Notes under the pieces: generated by a model
Told to the model about the DNA's origin: nothing
Databases searched by the model: none
The model's input: only the letters and a program-made list of their open reading frames with translations
Shown here: piece after piece, positions 1 through 8,009 of the stretch
Position numbering within the stretch: position 1 is the first letter of the stretch
Layout of the letters: each line of letters opens with the position of its first letter
Translations under genes and position numbers: made by a program
NCBI RefSeq assembly: GCF_000017265.1
Contig: NC_011144.1
Span: 3,574,001 to 3,638,000, forward strand
DNA: 64,000 bases
Source of the DNA: Phenylobacterium zucineum HLK1
GTDB taxonomy: Bacteria > Pseudomonadota > Alphaproteobacteria > Caulobacterales > Caulobacteraceae
Direction of reading: 5' to 3'

Positions 1-110
1 GTGACGGCGTCGCGTTCGTAGCGCCGGATCTCGTACGGCGCGCCCAGTTCCTCGAGCAGCCAGAGGACGCGCTGGGAGCGGGAGTCGTTGAGGTGATGGA
101 CGACGATCAT
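1..110 (-). CDS. Glutathione S-transferase, N-terminal part (cut by window edge)
   Basis: The first 36 codons read leftward from an ATG at 110 and run off the window. The peptide begins MIVVHHLNDSRSQRVLWLLE and continues with ELGAPYEI. This is the thioredoxin-fold start of a glutathione S-transferase, with the NDSRSQRVLWLLEELG signature in which the Ser and Arg lie near the glutathione site. A purine-rich AAGGAACT lies just upstream of the ATG as ribosome binding site. The family conjugates or uses glutathione on small substrates in the cytoplasm; the substrate cannot be told from this fragment. It is divergent from the acyl-CoA dehydrogenase that follows. Confidence 0.75.
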   Translation of the reverse strand, partial: MIVVHHLNDSRSQRVLWLLEELGAPYEIRRYERDAV

Positions 111-177
111 CGGAGTTCCTTTTCGCAGGACGGGAGCTTGGCTGACCCTGCGCCACGGCGCCACCTATAGTCGGGCC

Positions 178-1824
178 ATGAGTCTTGTCCTGCCCGATCT
201 GATCGACCTCCTGGACCGCGCCGCCGCGGCGGCCGCGGCGCTGACCGCCGACCTGCAGGCGGCCGTGGCCCGGCGGGTGAGTCCCGACGGCCGGCCCGAC
301 CGCGCCGCCCTCGACGCCGAGCAGCATGCAGCCCACGGCCTGGCCTGGGCCGCGGCCTACGCCGAGACCCTGCGCCAGACGGCCGCCTGGGCCCACGCGC
401 TGGAGGCCCAGGGCCGGTTCGGCGAGGCCGAGGCCCTGCCGGCGCAGCTTCTGGCGCACGAGTACCTCAGCCAGCTCGCCGGCGGCCTGCCGATGAACCA
501 GGGCGAGATGTTCCGGCCCGCGACGCTGGAGGTCTCGGCCGCCCGGCTCGAGCCGGTGATCGCCGCCCTCCGGCCCGGCGCCGCGCCGGCGGTACGGCTG
601 CGGATCGTCGAGCTGCTGGACCAGGCCCGCGGCCGCCCCTCGCTGGAGGCGAGCGGCCTCGACGAGACGCTGGAGGCGATCCGCGACCAGTTCACCGCCT
701 TCGCCGCCGAGAAGATCACCCCCTTCGCGCACGGCTGGCACCTGCGCGACGAGCTGATCCCGCTGCCGCTGATCGAGGAGCTGGGCGCCCTCGGCGTGTT
801 CGGCCTCACCGCGCCCGAGGCCTACGGCGGTTCGGGACTCGGCAAGGTGGCCATGTGCGTCGTCTCCGAGGCTCTGTCCCGCGGCTGGATCGGGACCGGC
901 TCTCTGGGCACCCGCTCCGAGATCGCGGCCGAGCTGATCGTCGCCCACGGCACGGACGAGCAGAAGCAGCGCTTCCTGCCCGGCATCGCCTCGGGCGCAG
1001 TCATCCCGACGGCGGTGTTCACCGAGCCCGAGGCGGGCTCGGACCTGGGCTCGCTGCGTACGCGCGCCGAACGGGACGGCGATGTGTGGAAGGTCTGGGG
1101 GGCCAAGACCTGGATAACCCACGCGGCCCGCGCCGACCTGATGACCCTGCTGGTGCGGACCGATCCGGCCAGCCGCGACCACCGGGGCCTGTCCATGTTC
1201 CTGGCCGGGAAGCCGCGCGGGACGAGCGCCGATCCCTTCCCGGCGCCCGGCATGGGCGGGGGCGAGATCCCGGTCATCGGCTATCGCGGGATGAAGGAGT
1301 ACGAACTGGCCTTCGAAGGCTTCGAGGTCCCGCACGCCAACCTGCTGGGCGGCCGCGAGGGCCAGGGCTTCATCCAGCTGATGGCGACCTTCGAGAGCGC
1401 CCGCATCCAGACCGCCGCGCGGGCCATCGGCGTGGCGCAGAACGCCCTGGACCTGGCGCTCGACTACGCCCTGCAACGGCGCCAGTTCGGCCAGCCCCTG
1501 GCCGCCTTCCCGCGGGTGGCCGACAAGCTCGCGATGATGGCGGCCGAGATCCTCGGGGCCCGTAGGCTCGCCTGGTTCGCGGCCGAGGCCAAGGACGCCG
1601 GCCGCCGGTGCGACCTGGAGGCCGGCATGGCCAAGCTGACGGCGGCGCGCATCGCCTGGGCGGCGGCCGACAACGCCGTGCAGATCCATGGGGGGACCGG
1701 GTTCGCCGTCGAGCAGCCGGTGAGCCGCGTCCTGGCGGACGCCCGCATCCTCAACATCTTCGAGGGCGCCGGCGAGATCCAGGCGCAGGTGATCGCCCGG
1801 CGCCTGCTCGAAGGCGCCAACTAA
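178..1824 (+). CDS. Acyl-CoA dehydrogenase with N-terminal extension
   Basis: A 548-residue flavoprotein predicted to oxidise an acyl-CoA to the enoyl-CoA and pass electrons to ETF, encoded nearby. The dehydrogenase fold spans about residues 160-545: the FAD/substrate motif FTEPEAGSDLGSLRTRAE lies near 282, RRQFGQPLAAFPRVADKLA near 438, and the C-terminal IHGGTGF and IFEGAGEIQ motifs near 502 and 525. The first 155 residues are an Ala-rich helical extension absent from classical 380-residue enzymes; larger acyl-CoA dehydrogenases of alphaproteobacteria often have such domains. Chain-length preference cannot be told. Two TetR regulators follow on the other strand. The 3' end, including the stop codon, is tandemly duplicated. 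Confidence 0.9.
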   Translation: MSLVLPDLIDLLDRAAAAAAALTADLQAAVARRVSPDGRPDRAALDAEQHAAHGLAWAAAYAETLRQTAAWAHALEAQGRFGEAEALPAQLLAHEYLSQLAGGLPMNQGEMFRPATLEVSAARLEPVIAALRPGAAPAVRLRIVELLDQARGRPSLEASGLDETLEAIRDQFTAFAAEKITPFAHGWHLRDELIPLPLIEELGALGVFGLTAPEAYGGSGLGKVAMCVVSEALSRGWIGTGSLGTRSEIAAELIVAHGTDEQKQRFLPGIASGAVIPTAVFTEPEAGSDLGSLRTRAERDGDVWKVWGAKTWITHAARADLMTLLVRTDPASRDHRGLSMFLAGKPRGTSADPFPAPGMGGGEIPVIGYRGMKEYELAFEGFEVPHANLLGGREGQGFIQLMATFESARIQTAARAIGVAQNALDLALDYALQRRQFGQPLAAFPRVADKLAMMAAEILGARRLAWFAAEAKDAGRRCDLEAGMAKLTAARIAWAAADNAVQIHGGTGFAVEQPVSRVLADARILNIFEGAGEIQAQVIARRLLEGAN

Positions 1825-1860
1825 GGCGCGCGCCTGCTCGAAGGCGCGAACTGAGGGCGC
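1801..1860. repeat. 30-bp tandem duplication carrying the stop codon
   Basis: Two adjacent 30-bp units, 1801-1830 and 1831-1860, both begin CGCCTGCTCGAAGGCGC and continue AACTAAG or AACTGAG. The first encodes the last residues RLLEGAN and the TAA stop of the acyl-CoA dehydrogenase. The second copy is in the same frame and would encode RLLEGAN again, followed by TGA, so it is a spare C-terminus behind the stop. Confidence 0.85.
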
Positions 1861-1873
1861 CGGCGGAGCCCGG

Positions 1874-2509
1874 TCAGCGGGGCTGGAAGCCCTCGGCGAT
1901 GAGGCCGATCTGCCGGTCCATCACCTCGGTCAGGCGCTTGGCGTCCGCACCCTCGGTGACCACCAGCCGGTAGGTCCAGGCATAGGCGGACATCAGCAGG
2001 TCCACGATGTCCTGCAGCCGCGCCTCGGGACGCACGTCGCCCTGGTGCACGCCCTTGTCCAGGCATTCCAGGATGATCTCCTGCAGCCGTGGGGTGCGCC
2101 CATAGGGCCGCGCCGTCGGCGGAAGGGTCCAGTCGTAGGCCGCAGCGATGTGGGAGAGGAACAGGCGCACGTTCGGCGCCTCGAAGTTGAAGTGGATGGC
2201 GAACATGGTCCGCAGCCGGTCCGCCGTCGAGCCGCGCAGGTGCGGCATCACGCGGTCGAGCTCGCCGTAGAGCCGGTCCAGCCGGCTCTGCATCACCTCG
2301 GAAAGGATCTCGCCCTTCGATGCGAAGGTTGTGAAGACGCTGCCCACGGCCACCCCGGCGTGCCGCGCGATCTCGCGGATCGTGGTGCCCTGGTAGCCGT
2401 GGGTGTCGAACAGCTCGCGCGCAGCCGCAAGCACCCGCTGGCGGGTCGCCTCCTTCTGCGACCGCCGAGCGGGCGTCCGTTCCGAGCCGTTGTCGGCGTC
2501 TGCCTTCAT
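1874..2509 (-). CDS. TetR/AcrR family transcriptional regulator
   Basis: A 211-residue one-component repressor. The N-terminal helix-turn-helix (about residues 18-65) reads RQRVLAAARELFDTHGYQGT followed by TIREIARHAGVAVGSVFTTF, a clear TetR DNA-binding domain. The C-terminal half is a helical ligand-binding domain without recognisable specificity. The start ATG at 2509 is preceded by a G-rich run (GGGGGG). It lies 21 bp downstream of a second TetR gene on the same strand and converges on the acyl-CoA dehydrogenase. By position, control of fatty-acid or acyl-CoA genes is plausible, but nothing in the sequence shows the ligand. Confidence 0.88.
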   Translation of the reverse strand: MKADADNGSERTPARRSQKEATRQRVLAAARELFDTHGYQGTTIREIARHAGVAVGSVFTTFASKGEILSEVMQSRLDRLYGELDRVMPHLRGSTADRLRTMFAIHFNFEAPNVRLFLSHIAAAYDWTLPPTARPYGRTPRLQEIILECLDKGVHQGDVRPEARLQDIVDLLMSAYAWTYRLVVTEGADAKRLTEVMDRQIGLIAEGFQPR

Positions 2510-2530
2510 GACCCCCCCAGGTCTAAAGGC

Positions 2531-3181
2531 CTAGCCGCGGCGGGCGCCGGCCAGCAGGATGCGGATCTGATCCCGCGCCCGAGCCTGCAGCGCCTCGAGG
2601 CTCCAGCCTTCGAAGATCGCCTGAACGTAGTTCGACAGATAGGCGTCGAACAGCATCTGGCTGCGCAGCTTCACCTCGGCCTCCTGCCGCAGCTCGCCGC
2701 GCTCGACCGCCAGGTTGAGCTGCTCGGCGAACAGCTCGCTCATGCCCTGGACGGGACCCAGGCCGCGCAGCGTCGGGCCGCCGTCGGGGCTCCACGACAC
2801 GCCGAAGGCGGCCCGGGCGAGCGGCAGGCGGCTCTTGTAGAAGCCGTAGCCCGCCATGAAGACCTTCAGCAGGGCCTCCTCGACGTTGCGCGCCTTGCCG
2901 GCGGCCTCGCGCATGGCGTCGAGCAGCGCCTCGCAGTCCGCGGTCATGATCTCGCGGAACAGGTCGGACTTGTCGGTGAAGTTGGCGAACACGGCGCCGG
3001 TCGACATCCCGGCGGCGGCCGCGATGTCGCGGATGGTGGCGCCTTCGTAGCCCTGCTCGGCGAACAGCCGGCGGGCGGCGGCCAGCACCTTCTGACGGGT
3101 CTGCTGCTTGGCGAGGGCGCGGCGGGTGGGAGCGCGGACCGGGGATTCGGCTGCGACCTGGGTGGGGGAGATGTGCTTCAT
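2531..3181 (-). CDS. TetR/AcrR family transcriptional regulator (second of a pair)
   Basis: A 216-residue TetR repressor. The helix-turn-helix covers about residues 22-68 (KVLAAARRLFAEQGYEGATI, then RDIAAAAGMSTGAVFANFTD). The start is placed at the ATG at 3181 (MKHISPTQ); an in-frame ATG at 3232 would add 17 unlikely residues. It is paralogous in layout to the TetR gene 21 bp downstream, and the two may be co-transcribed. The non-coding stretch upstream (3182-3501) contains a perfect palindrome at 3257-3268 that could be its own operator. The ligand is unknown. Confidence 0.86.
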   Translation of the reverse strand: MKHISPTQVAAESPVRAPTRRALAKQQTRQKVLAAARRLFAEQGYEGATIRDIAAAAGMSTGAVFANFTDKSDLFREIMTADCEALLDAMREAAGKARNVEEALLKVFMAGYGFYKSRLPLARAAFGVSWSPDGGPTLRGLGPVQGMSELFAEQLNLAVERGELRQEAEVKLRSQMLFDAYLSNYVQAIFEGWSLEALQARARDQIRILLAGARRG

Positions 3182-3256
3182 CGTTCTCGTGGTCTGATCG
3201 GGGAGGATCGGGTGGGTTGCTCTTATTTGCACCGCCGCCTGCCGAGCAAGCGTCGA

Positions 3257-3268
3257 TGAACGCGTTCA
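3257..3268. promoter_or_regulatory. Perfect 12-bp palindrome, candidate TetR operator
   Basis: TGAACGCGTTCA is an exact inverted repeat about 75 bp upstream of the start of the TetR gene at 3181. It sits in an AT-richer stretch (TTCAAATAACCTGTTACT follows) suited to a promoter. That it is a TetR operator is inference from position and symmetry only. Confidence 0.35.
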
Positions 3269-3415
3269 AATAACCTGTTACTCAAGCGCCAAGGTGGCGA
3301 TCTTCGCGGCGTTGCGCAAGGGCCTGTCGGCCATCGCGCGAACGTACTCGGTCCCTAATACAATCAGGTGTTGAAGCAGCGCCGAATCTCGACGTTCGGC
3401 TTGGAGCGACGCTCG

Positions 3416-3429
3416 TTGAACATGATCAA
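3416..3429 (+). promoter_or_regulatory. FNR/FixK-type box upstream of the HIG1-like gene
   Basis: TTGAACATGATCAA matches the FNR/FixK/DNR consensus TTGAT-N4-ATCAA at nine of ten fixed positions. A candidate -10 (GACATT, 3455-3460) puts the transcription start near 3465, so the box would be centred close to -41.5, the class II activator position. The gene downstream at 3502 encodes a small membrane protein resembling hypoxia-induced HIG1 proteins, which fits oxygen control. The rest of 3182-3501 shows no gene. Confidence 0.55.
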
Positions 3430-3501
3430 CGACCAAAATGTCAAGGTCGAACCCGACATTGGGGTTTGCCGATGGCCGCCGCGGCGGTACGCGCCTAGAT
3501 T

Positions 3502-3705
3502 ATGGACATGGACCTCTTCGACATCCTGATCCCCGCCGCGCTCGTCGCCGTCGGCCTCGTGCTCGCGCTGGGCATCTACGCGCTGTTCCGCGGCGGCGAT
3601 TTCGGGCGCTCGTACTCGAACAAGCTGATGCGCCTGCGGGTGGTCCTGCAGGCGGTGGCGATCGCGGTGCTGGTCGCCGCGGTCTGGTGGCGCACCCAGT
3701 CCTGA
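3502..3705 (+). CDS. Small twin-transmembrane protein, HIG1-like
   Basis: A 67-residue protein with two predicted membrane helices, about residues 8-28 and 47-63, joined by a basic loop containing FRGGDFGRSYSNKLMRLRVV. This layout and the NKLMRLRVVLQ motif match the small twin-transmembrane (hypoxia-induced, HIG1 region) proteins widespread in alphaproteobacteria. Mitochondrial relatives bind cytochrome oxidase supercomplexes; a similar role here is only family knowledge. The start may be the first ATG (3502) or the second (3508). An FNR/FixK-type box lies about 80 bp upstream. It is followed after 8 bp by the cobalamin adenosyltransferase gene and probably shares its transcript. Confidence 0.75.
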   Translation: MDMDLFDILIPAALVAVGLVLALGIYALFRGGDFGRSYSNKLMRLRVVLQAVAIAVLVAAVWWRTQS

Positions 3706-3713
3706 GATCCGGC

Positions 3714-4289
3714 ATGGTCACGCTGAACCGCATCTACACCCGCACCGGCGACCAGGGGACGACCCGGCTCGCCACCGGGGAGCCCGTGAGCAAGGCCGCC
3801 GCGCGCGTGGAGGCCTACGGCGCCGTGGACGAGACGAACGCCTGCCTCGGGATGGCCCGGGTCCACACCGCCGCAGACCCAGAGCTCGACACCCTGCTGG
3901 CGCGTCTGCAGAACGAGCTGTTCGACCTGGGGGCCGACCTCGCCACGCCGCCCAGGCCGGACGAGGCCGAGGGCGCGGTGCTGCGGGTCTCCGATCGCCA
4001 GGTGGAGCGGCTGGAGGCCGAGATCGACGCCCTGAACGACCGGCTGCCGCCCCTGCAGTCCTTCATCCTGCCGGCCGGGACGCCGGCGGCCGCCGCCCTG
4101 CACCTGGCGCGCACCGTCTGCCGCCGGGCCGAGCGCGAGGCCGTGCGGCTGGTGGAGGCGGGGGAGACGGTCAGCCCCGCGGCGCTGCGCTACCTGAACC
4201 GCCTGTCGGACCTGCTGTTCGTGGCCGCGCGCGCGGCCAACGACCTGGGCCGCTCGGAGGTCTTCTGGAAGTCCGGGGCGACCCGCTAG
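3714..4289 (+). CDS. Cob(I)alamin adenosyltransferase, PduO/MMAB type
   Basis: A 191-residue cytoplasmic enzyme that transfers the adenosyl group of ATP to cob(I)alamin to make coenzyme B12. Family motifs are present: the N-terminal ATP-binding TRTGDQGTT (residues 7-15), RVEAYGAVDETNACLG (near 38-53), RTVCRRAEREAV (near 138-149) and YLNRLSDLLFVAARAAN near the C-terminus. The length is typical. The ATG at 3714 is chosen because the family starts a few residues before the TRTGD motif; a far-upstream in-frame start would overlap the HIG1-like gene. The product would supply adenosylcobalamin to enzymes such as methylmalonyl-CoA mutase, not present in this window. Its stop overlaps the convergent gene by 4 bp. 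Confidence 0.93.
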   Translation: MVTLNRIYTRTGDQGTTRLATGEPVSKAAARVEAYGAVDETNACLGMARVHTAADPELDTLLARLQNELFDLGADLATPPRPDEAEGAVLRVSDRQVERLEAEIDALNDRLPPLQSFILPAGTPAAAALHLARTVCRRAEREAVRLVEAGETVSPAALRYLNRLSDLLFVAARAANDLGRSEVFWKSGATR

Positions 4290-4573
4290 GGCTGCTGCTG
4301 CGGCGCAGGAGCCGGAGCCGGAGCCGGAGCCGGGCGGCCGATCGCGGCGCGGGCCTCGGCCTCGGCCTGCTTGTCCTGGATCGTGCGCCCGGTGATGTCG
4401 GAGATCAGCACCGGCTGGGCGCAGACGCGCTGGCCGGGATCCCACCACTTGCGGGCTTCCTTGCAGTTCTTCTCGGGAATGGCCCAACCGAAGGTCCAGA
4501 CGGCGACGCCCACCACCAGGAGGGCGAACACGCCGAGGAAGATCAGTTTGAGCCGCTCGATCGTCGGGTTCAT
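4286..4573 (-). CDS. Small membrane-anchored protein with Ala-Pro tail
   Basis: A 95-residue protein of unknown function. One hydrophobic helix lies at about residues 10-30 (LIFLGVFALLVVGVAVWTFG), followed by a short soluble part with two cysteines (near 37 and 51; NCKEARKWWDPGQRVC) that could form a disulfide outside the cytoplasm. It ends in a low-complexity APAPAPAPAP tail made by a GGAGCC hexanucleotide repeat. The family was not recognised. It converges with the cobalamin adenosyltransferase and overlaps its stop by 4 bp; it diverges from etfBA. Confidence 0.6.
   Translation of the reverse strand: MNPTIERLKLIFLGVFALLVVGVAVWTFGWAIPEKNCKEARKWWDPGQRVCAQPVLISDITGRTIQDKQAEAEARAAIGRPAPAPAPAPAPQQQP
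4308..4331. repeat. Hexanucleotide repeat, four copies of GGAGCC
   Basis: Four perfect tandem copies of GGAGCC lie inside the reading frame of the small membrane protein and encode its Ala-Pro tail on the minus strand. Each unit is 6 bp, so slippage would change tail length without shifting frame. Confidence 0.8.
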
Positions 4574-4731
4574 GGATCACTTCTAGGAGAGTTGGCGGCC
4601 TCCTGGCTAGCGCCTCGCGCGGGCCGAATTGCGGCGCCTGCGAAGGCCGCGGGTTTGCAAAGCGCGCCGGAACCTTTATTGCCCCGGGCGTCCCATTTTT
4701 TCGCAATGCAAATTTGAGGCGCTAGCGACCC

Positions 4732-5481
4732 ATGAAGGTGTTGGTCCCGGTCAAGCGGGTGATCGACTACAACGTCAAGGCTCGGGTTAAAGCCGACCAG
4801 ACGGGCGTCGACCTCGCGAACGTTAAGATGTCCATGAACCCCTTCTGCGAGATTGCCGTGGAAGAGGCTGTCCGGCTGAAGGAAAAGGGCGCCGCCACCG
4901 AGGTGGTCGCCATCTCCGTCGGCCCGACCCAGGCGCAGGAGACCCTGCGCACGGCCCTGGCGATGGGCGCCGACCGCGCCATCCTCGTCCAGACCGACCA
5001 GGACCTCGAGCCCCTGGCCGTGGCCAAGGTGCTGAAGGCCATCGTGGCCGAGGAGAGCCCTGAGCTGGTGGTCATGGGCAAGCAGGCCATCGACGGCGAC
5101 AACAACGCCACCGGCCAGATGCTGGCGGCCCTGCTCGACTGGCCGCAGGCGACCTTCGCCAGCGCCGTCGAGGTGTCGGGCGGCAAGGCCAAGGTGACCC
5201 GCGAGGTCGACGGCGGCCTGCAGACCATCGAGGTCGACCTGCCGGCGATCGTCACGGCCGACCTGCGCCTGAACGAGCCGCGCTACGCCTCCCTTCCGAA
5301 CATCATGAAGGCGAAGAAGAAGCCCCTCGACGTCAAGGAGCTGGGCTCGCTGGGCGTCGACACCGCGCCGCACCTGAAGGTGGTGAAGGTCACCGAGCCG
5401 CCGAAGCGCGCGGGCGGGGTCAAGGTCGAGACCGCCGCCGACCTGGTCATGAAGCTGAAGAACGAAGCGGGGGTCCTCTAA
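4732..5481 (+). CDS. etfB: Electron transfer flavoprotein, beta subunit
   Basis: A 249-residue subunit of the heterodimeric ETF that accepts electrons from acyl-CoA dehydrogenases and delivers them to ETF:quinone oxidoreductase. The sequence has the family start [16 protein letters not shown], the [19 protein letters not shown] segment, [20 protein letters not shown] (near 118-137) involved in AMP binding, and [20 protein letters not shown] (near 178-197), which contains the recognition-loop region contacting dehydrogenases. It overlaps etfA by one base (stop and start share an A), so the pair is translationally coupled. Several acyl-CoA dehydrogenases in this window are natural partners. Confidence 0.97.
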   Translation: MKVLVPVKRVIDYNVKARVKADQTGVDLANVKMSMNPFCEIAVEEAVRLKEKGAATEVVAISVGPTQAQETLRTALAMGADRAILVQTDQDLEPLAVAKVLKAIVAEESPELVVMGKQAIDGDNNATGQMLAALLDWPQATFASAVEVSGGKAKVTREVDGGLQTIEVDLPAIVTADLRLNEPRYASLPNIMKAKKKPLDVKELGSLGVDTAPHLKVVKVTEPPKRAGGVKVETAADLVMKLKNEAGVL

Positions 5482-6425
5482 TGGCCGTTCTCGTCATCGC
5501 CGATCACGACAACCAGAGCCTGAAGGATTCCACCCACAAGACCGTCACCGCGGCCCAGAAGCTGTCGGGCGACGTCGACGTGCTGGTGGGGGGCACGAAC
5601 GCCGCGGCGATCGCCGCCGAGGCCGCCAAGATCGCCGGCGTACGCAAGGTGCTGGCCGCCGAGAGCGCCGAGCTGGGCCAGGGCCTGGCCGAGGCCTTTG
5701 AGGCGCTGGTGGTGCCGCTCGCCGCGAACTACGACGCCGTGCTGACCCCGGCGACCTCGCAGGGCAAGAACATCAGCCCGCGCATCGCCGCCAAGCTGGA
5801 CGTGGCCCAGATCTCGGACGTGGTCGAGGTCGTCGACGCCAACACCTTCGTGCGCCCGATCTACGCCGGCAACGCGCTGGAGACGGTGCAGTCGTCCGAC
5901 GCCAAGAAGGTGATCACGGTCCGCCCGACGGTCTTCAAGGCCGCCGGCGAAGGCGGCTCGGCCCAGGTCGAGACGATCGCCGCCCCGGCCGCGCCCGCGA
6001 AGGCGCGCTTCGTCGGCCAGGAGATCGTCAAGTCGGCGCGTCCCGAGCTCTCGGGCGCCAAGATCGTCGTCTCGGGCGGCCGCGCCATGGGCTCGGCCGA
6101 GGAGTTCCAGCGGGTCATCGAGCCGCTGGCGGACAAGCTGGGCGCGGCGGTCGGCGCCAGCCGGGCCGCGGTGGACGCCGGCTACGCGCCGAACGACTAC
6201 CAGGTCGGCCAGACCGGCAAGGTCGTGGCCCCGGAACTGTACGTCGCCGTCGGCATCTCGGGCGCCATCCAGCACCTGGCCGGCATGAAGGACTCCAAGG
6301 TGATCGTCGCGATCAACAAGGATCCCGACGCCCCGATCTTCCAGGTCGCCGACTACGGCCTGGTGGCCGACTACAAGGCCGCCGTCCCCGAGCTGATGGA
6401 CGAGCTGTCCAAGGTCGGCAAGTAG
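5481..6425 (+). CDS. etfA: Electron transfer flavoprotein, alpha subunit
   Basis: A 314-residue FAD-binding subunit of ETF. The N-terminal domain begins [20 protein letters not shown]. The C-terminal FAD domain shows the [11 protein letters not shown] motif (near 196-206) and [20 protein letters not shown] (near 220-239), then [20 protein letters not shown] and [18 protein letters not shown], all characteristic of the family. Length is standard. The gene is coupled to etfB by a one-base overlap and is followed at once by a strong intrinsic terminator, so the operon is etfBA alone. Confidence 0.97.
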   Translation: MAVLVIADHDNQSLKDSTHKTVTAAQKLSGDVDVLVGGTNAAAIAAEAAKIAGVRKVLAAESAELGQGLAEAFEALVVPLAANYDAVLTPATSQGKNISPRIAAKLDVAQISDVVEVVDANTFVRPIYAGNALETVQSSDAKKVITVRPTVFKAAGEGGSAQVETIAAPAAPAKARFVGQEIVKSARPELSGAKIVVSGGRAMGSAEEFQRVIEPLADKLGAAVGASRAAVDAGYAPNDYQVGQTGKVVAPELYVAVGISGAIQHLAGMKDSKVIVAINKDPDAPIFQVADYGLVADYKAAVPELMDELSKVGK

Positions 6426-6452
6426 ACGGCTCCGGCCATCTGACTTCAGTTG

Positions 6453-6485
6453 AAAGGGCGGCTCTCGCGGGCCGCCCTTTTTCTT
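6453..6485 (+). terminator. Intrinsic terminator of etfBA
   Basis: A perfect 10-bp stem AAAGGGCGGC/GCCGCCCTTT encloses an 8-base loop and is followed by TTCTTT. It lies 28 bp after the etfA stop. Confidence 0.9.
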
Positions 6486-6667
6486 TGCGCCCGCCGACAC
6501 GCTGGAGTTGAGGCGACCGAGACGCTCTCGCAGACGGGGCGATACGCCTCGCCCAAGCGGTGCTGCGGCGCAGCAAATACCTTGCCGCACTGCGCTCCGG
6601 CCATGTTAGAAAGCCGTCACATAGATCGGGCGCGCGTGCCAGCGCCGGTTATCGAGGCTTAGGCGGT

Positions 6668-7546
6668 ATGGTTCAGATCAAGTCGGTCGGCGTCATCGGC
6701 GCCGGTCAGATGGGTTCGGGCATCGCGCACGTCTGCGCCCTGGGCGGCTATGACGTCCTGCTGCACGACGTCAGCGGCGAACGCATCCAGCAGGGCGTCG
6801 CGACCATCGAGAAGAACATGACCCGCCAGGTGTCGCGCGGCCTGATCGAGCCCGCGGTCATGGAAGCGGCGATGGGGCGGATCAAGCCCGCCCCCGAGCT
6901 TCAGTCGATCGGCGGCGCCGACCTCGCCATCGAGGCCGCCACCGAGGACGAGGACGTCAAGAAGACCATCTTCAAGGCGCTCTCCCCGCACCTCTCGCCC
7001 CAGACGATCCTGGCCTCCAACACCTCCTCGATCTCGATCACCCGGCTCGCGTCCACGACGGACCGGCCCGAGCGGTTCATCGGCCTGCACTTCATGAACC
7101 CGGTGCCGCTGATGAAGCTGGTGGAGATCATCCGCGGCATCGCCACCGACGCCGAGACCTATGAGACGGCCGTCAACTTCGCCAAGTCGCTGGGCAAGAC
7201 CACCTCGAACGCCGAGGACTTCCCGGCCTTCATCGTCAACCGCATCCTGGTGCCGATGATCAACGAGGCGATCTACACCCTCTACGAGGGCGTGGGCACC
7301 GTCGACGCCATCGACACGGCCATGAAGCTGGGCGCCAACCACCCGATGGGCCCGCTGGAGCTCGGCGACTTCATCGGCCTCGACACCGTGCTGTCGATCA
7401 TGAACGTGCTGTACGAGGGCCTGGCGGACTCCAAGTACCGCCCCTGCCCGCTGCTGGTGAAGTACGTCGAGGCGGGGTGGCTGGGCCGCAAGACCGGCCG
7501 CGGCTTCTACGACTACCGCGGCGAGAAGCCCGTCCCCACGCGCTAA
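6668..7546 (+). CDS. 3-hydroxybutyryl-CoA dehydrogenase
   Basis: A 292-residue NAD-dependent dehydrogenase that interconverts 3-hydroxyacyl-CoA (typically 3-hydroxybutyryl-CoA) and the 3-oxoacyl-CoA. The Rossmann motif [15 protein letters not shown] starts at residue 8; the catalytic region shows [11 protein letters not shown] and [15 protein letters not shown] (catalytic His in LHFMNP), then [15 protein letters not shown] and [18 protein letters not shown]. The ATG at 6668 is chosen because the Rossmann strand begins six residues later; an upstream in-frame ATG at 6560 would add 36 non-conserved residues. The role is beta-oxidation or short-chain acyl-CoA metabolism, consistent with etfBA and the MaoC hydratase in the region. 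Confidence 0.94.
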   Translation: MVQIKSVGVIGAGQMGSGIAHVCALGGYDVLLHDVSGERIQQGVATIEKNMTRQVSRGLIEPAVMEAAMGRIKPAPELQSIGGADLAIEAATEDEDVKKTIFKALSPHLSPQTILASNTSSISITRLASTTDRPERFIGLHFMNPVPLMKLVEIIRGIATDAETYETAVNFAKSLGKTTSNAEDFPAFIVNRILVPMINEAIYTLYEGVGTVDAIDTAMKLGANHPMGPLELGDFIGLDTVLSIMNVLYEGLADSKYRPCPLLVKYVEAGWLGRKTGRGFYDYRGEKPVPTR

Positions 7547-7561
7547 AATTTTCGCCGACGG

Positions 7562-7590
7562 CGTCGGCTTGCGGCATGCTCGTCCGTCCT
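7562..7590 (+). promoter_or_regulatory. Predicted ECF42-dependent promoter of the YCII-sigma operon
   Basis: CGTCGG at 7562-7567 and CGTCCT at 7585-7590 are separated by 17 bp. The same pair, TGTCGG-N17-CGTCCT, precedes the VOC gene at 9350. The spacing is identical and both sit 25-30 bp before a start codon. Shared elements beside an ECF sigma gene suggest an autoregulated ECF promoter; this is inference. Confidence 0.55.
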
Positions 7591-7613
7591 GAGGATCGGA
7601 CGAGGTCGAACCC

Positions 7614-8006
7614 ATGCTGTACGCGCTGCTCTGCTACAACGACGAGGACGTGGTCTTCTCCTGGACGAAGGAGCAGGACGACGCCGTCATGGCCCGCCTG
7701 GACGTGGTCCACGAACGCCTGCGCAAGGCGGGCAAGATGGGCCCCTCGCTCCGGTTGCTGCCGACGACGGCCGCCACCACCCTGCGCAAGAGCGATCCGC
7801 CGCTGGTGATCGACGGCCCCTTCGCCGAGACGAAGGAGCAGCTGCTGGGCTTCTACGTGATCGACTGCAAGGACTTGGACGAGGCGCTGGAGGTCGCCCG
7901 CGACCTCGGCGAGGCCAACCCCGGCGGCTCGTACGAGATCCGCCCGATCCGCCTGTTCCTGCCGGGCGTCTTCGAGGACGCCGCGGCCCTGGAGACGAGC
8001 GCCTAG
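7614..8006 (+). CDS. YCII-related (DGPF-type) protein, partner of ECF42 sigma factor
   Basis: A 130-residue YCII-superfamily protein (dimeric alpha-beta barrel fold). It contains the hallmark DGPFAETKEQLLGFYVIDCK (near 67-86), the DGPF motif for which the family is named, and ends with the YEIRPIRLF strand. DGPF proteins are encoded next to ECF42 sigma factors in many bacteria and are thought to be under their control; the biochemical role is not settled. Here the sigma factor follows after 3 bp in the same operon. A candidate ECF promoter lies just upstream. Confidence 0.88.
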   Translation: MLYALLCYNDEDVVFSWTKEQDDAVMARLDVVHERLRKAGKMGPSLRLLPTTAATTLRKSDPPLVIDGPFAETKEQLLGFYVIDCKDLDEALEVARDLGEANPGGSYEIRPIRLFLPGVFEDAAALETSA

Positions 8007-8009
8007 GCC

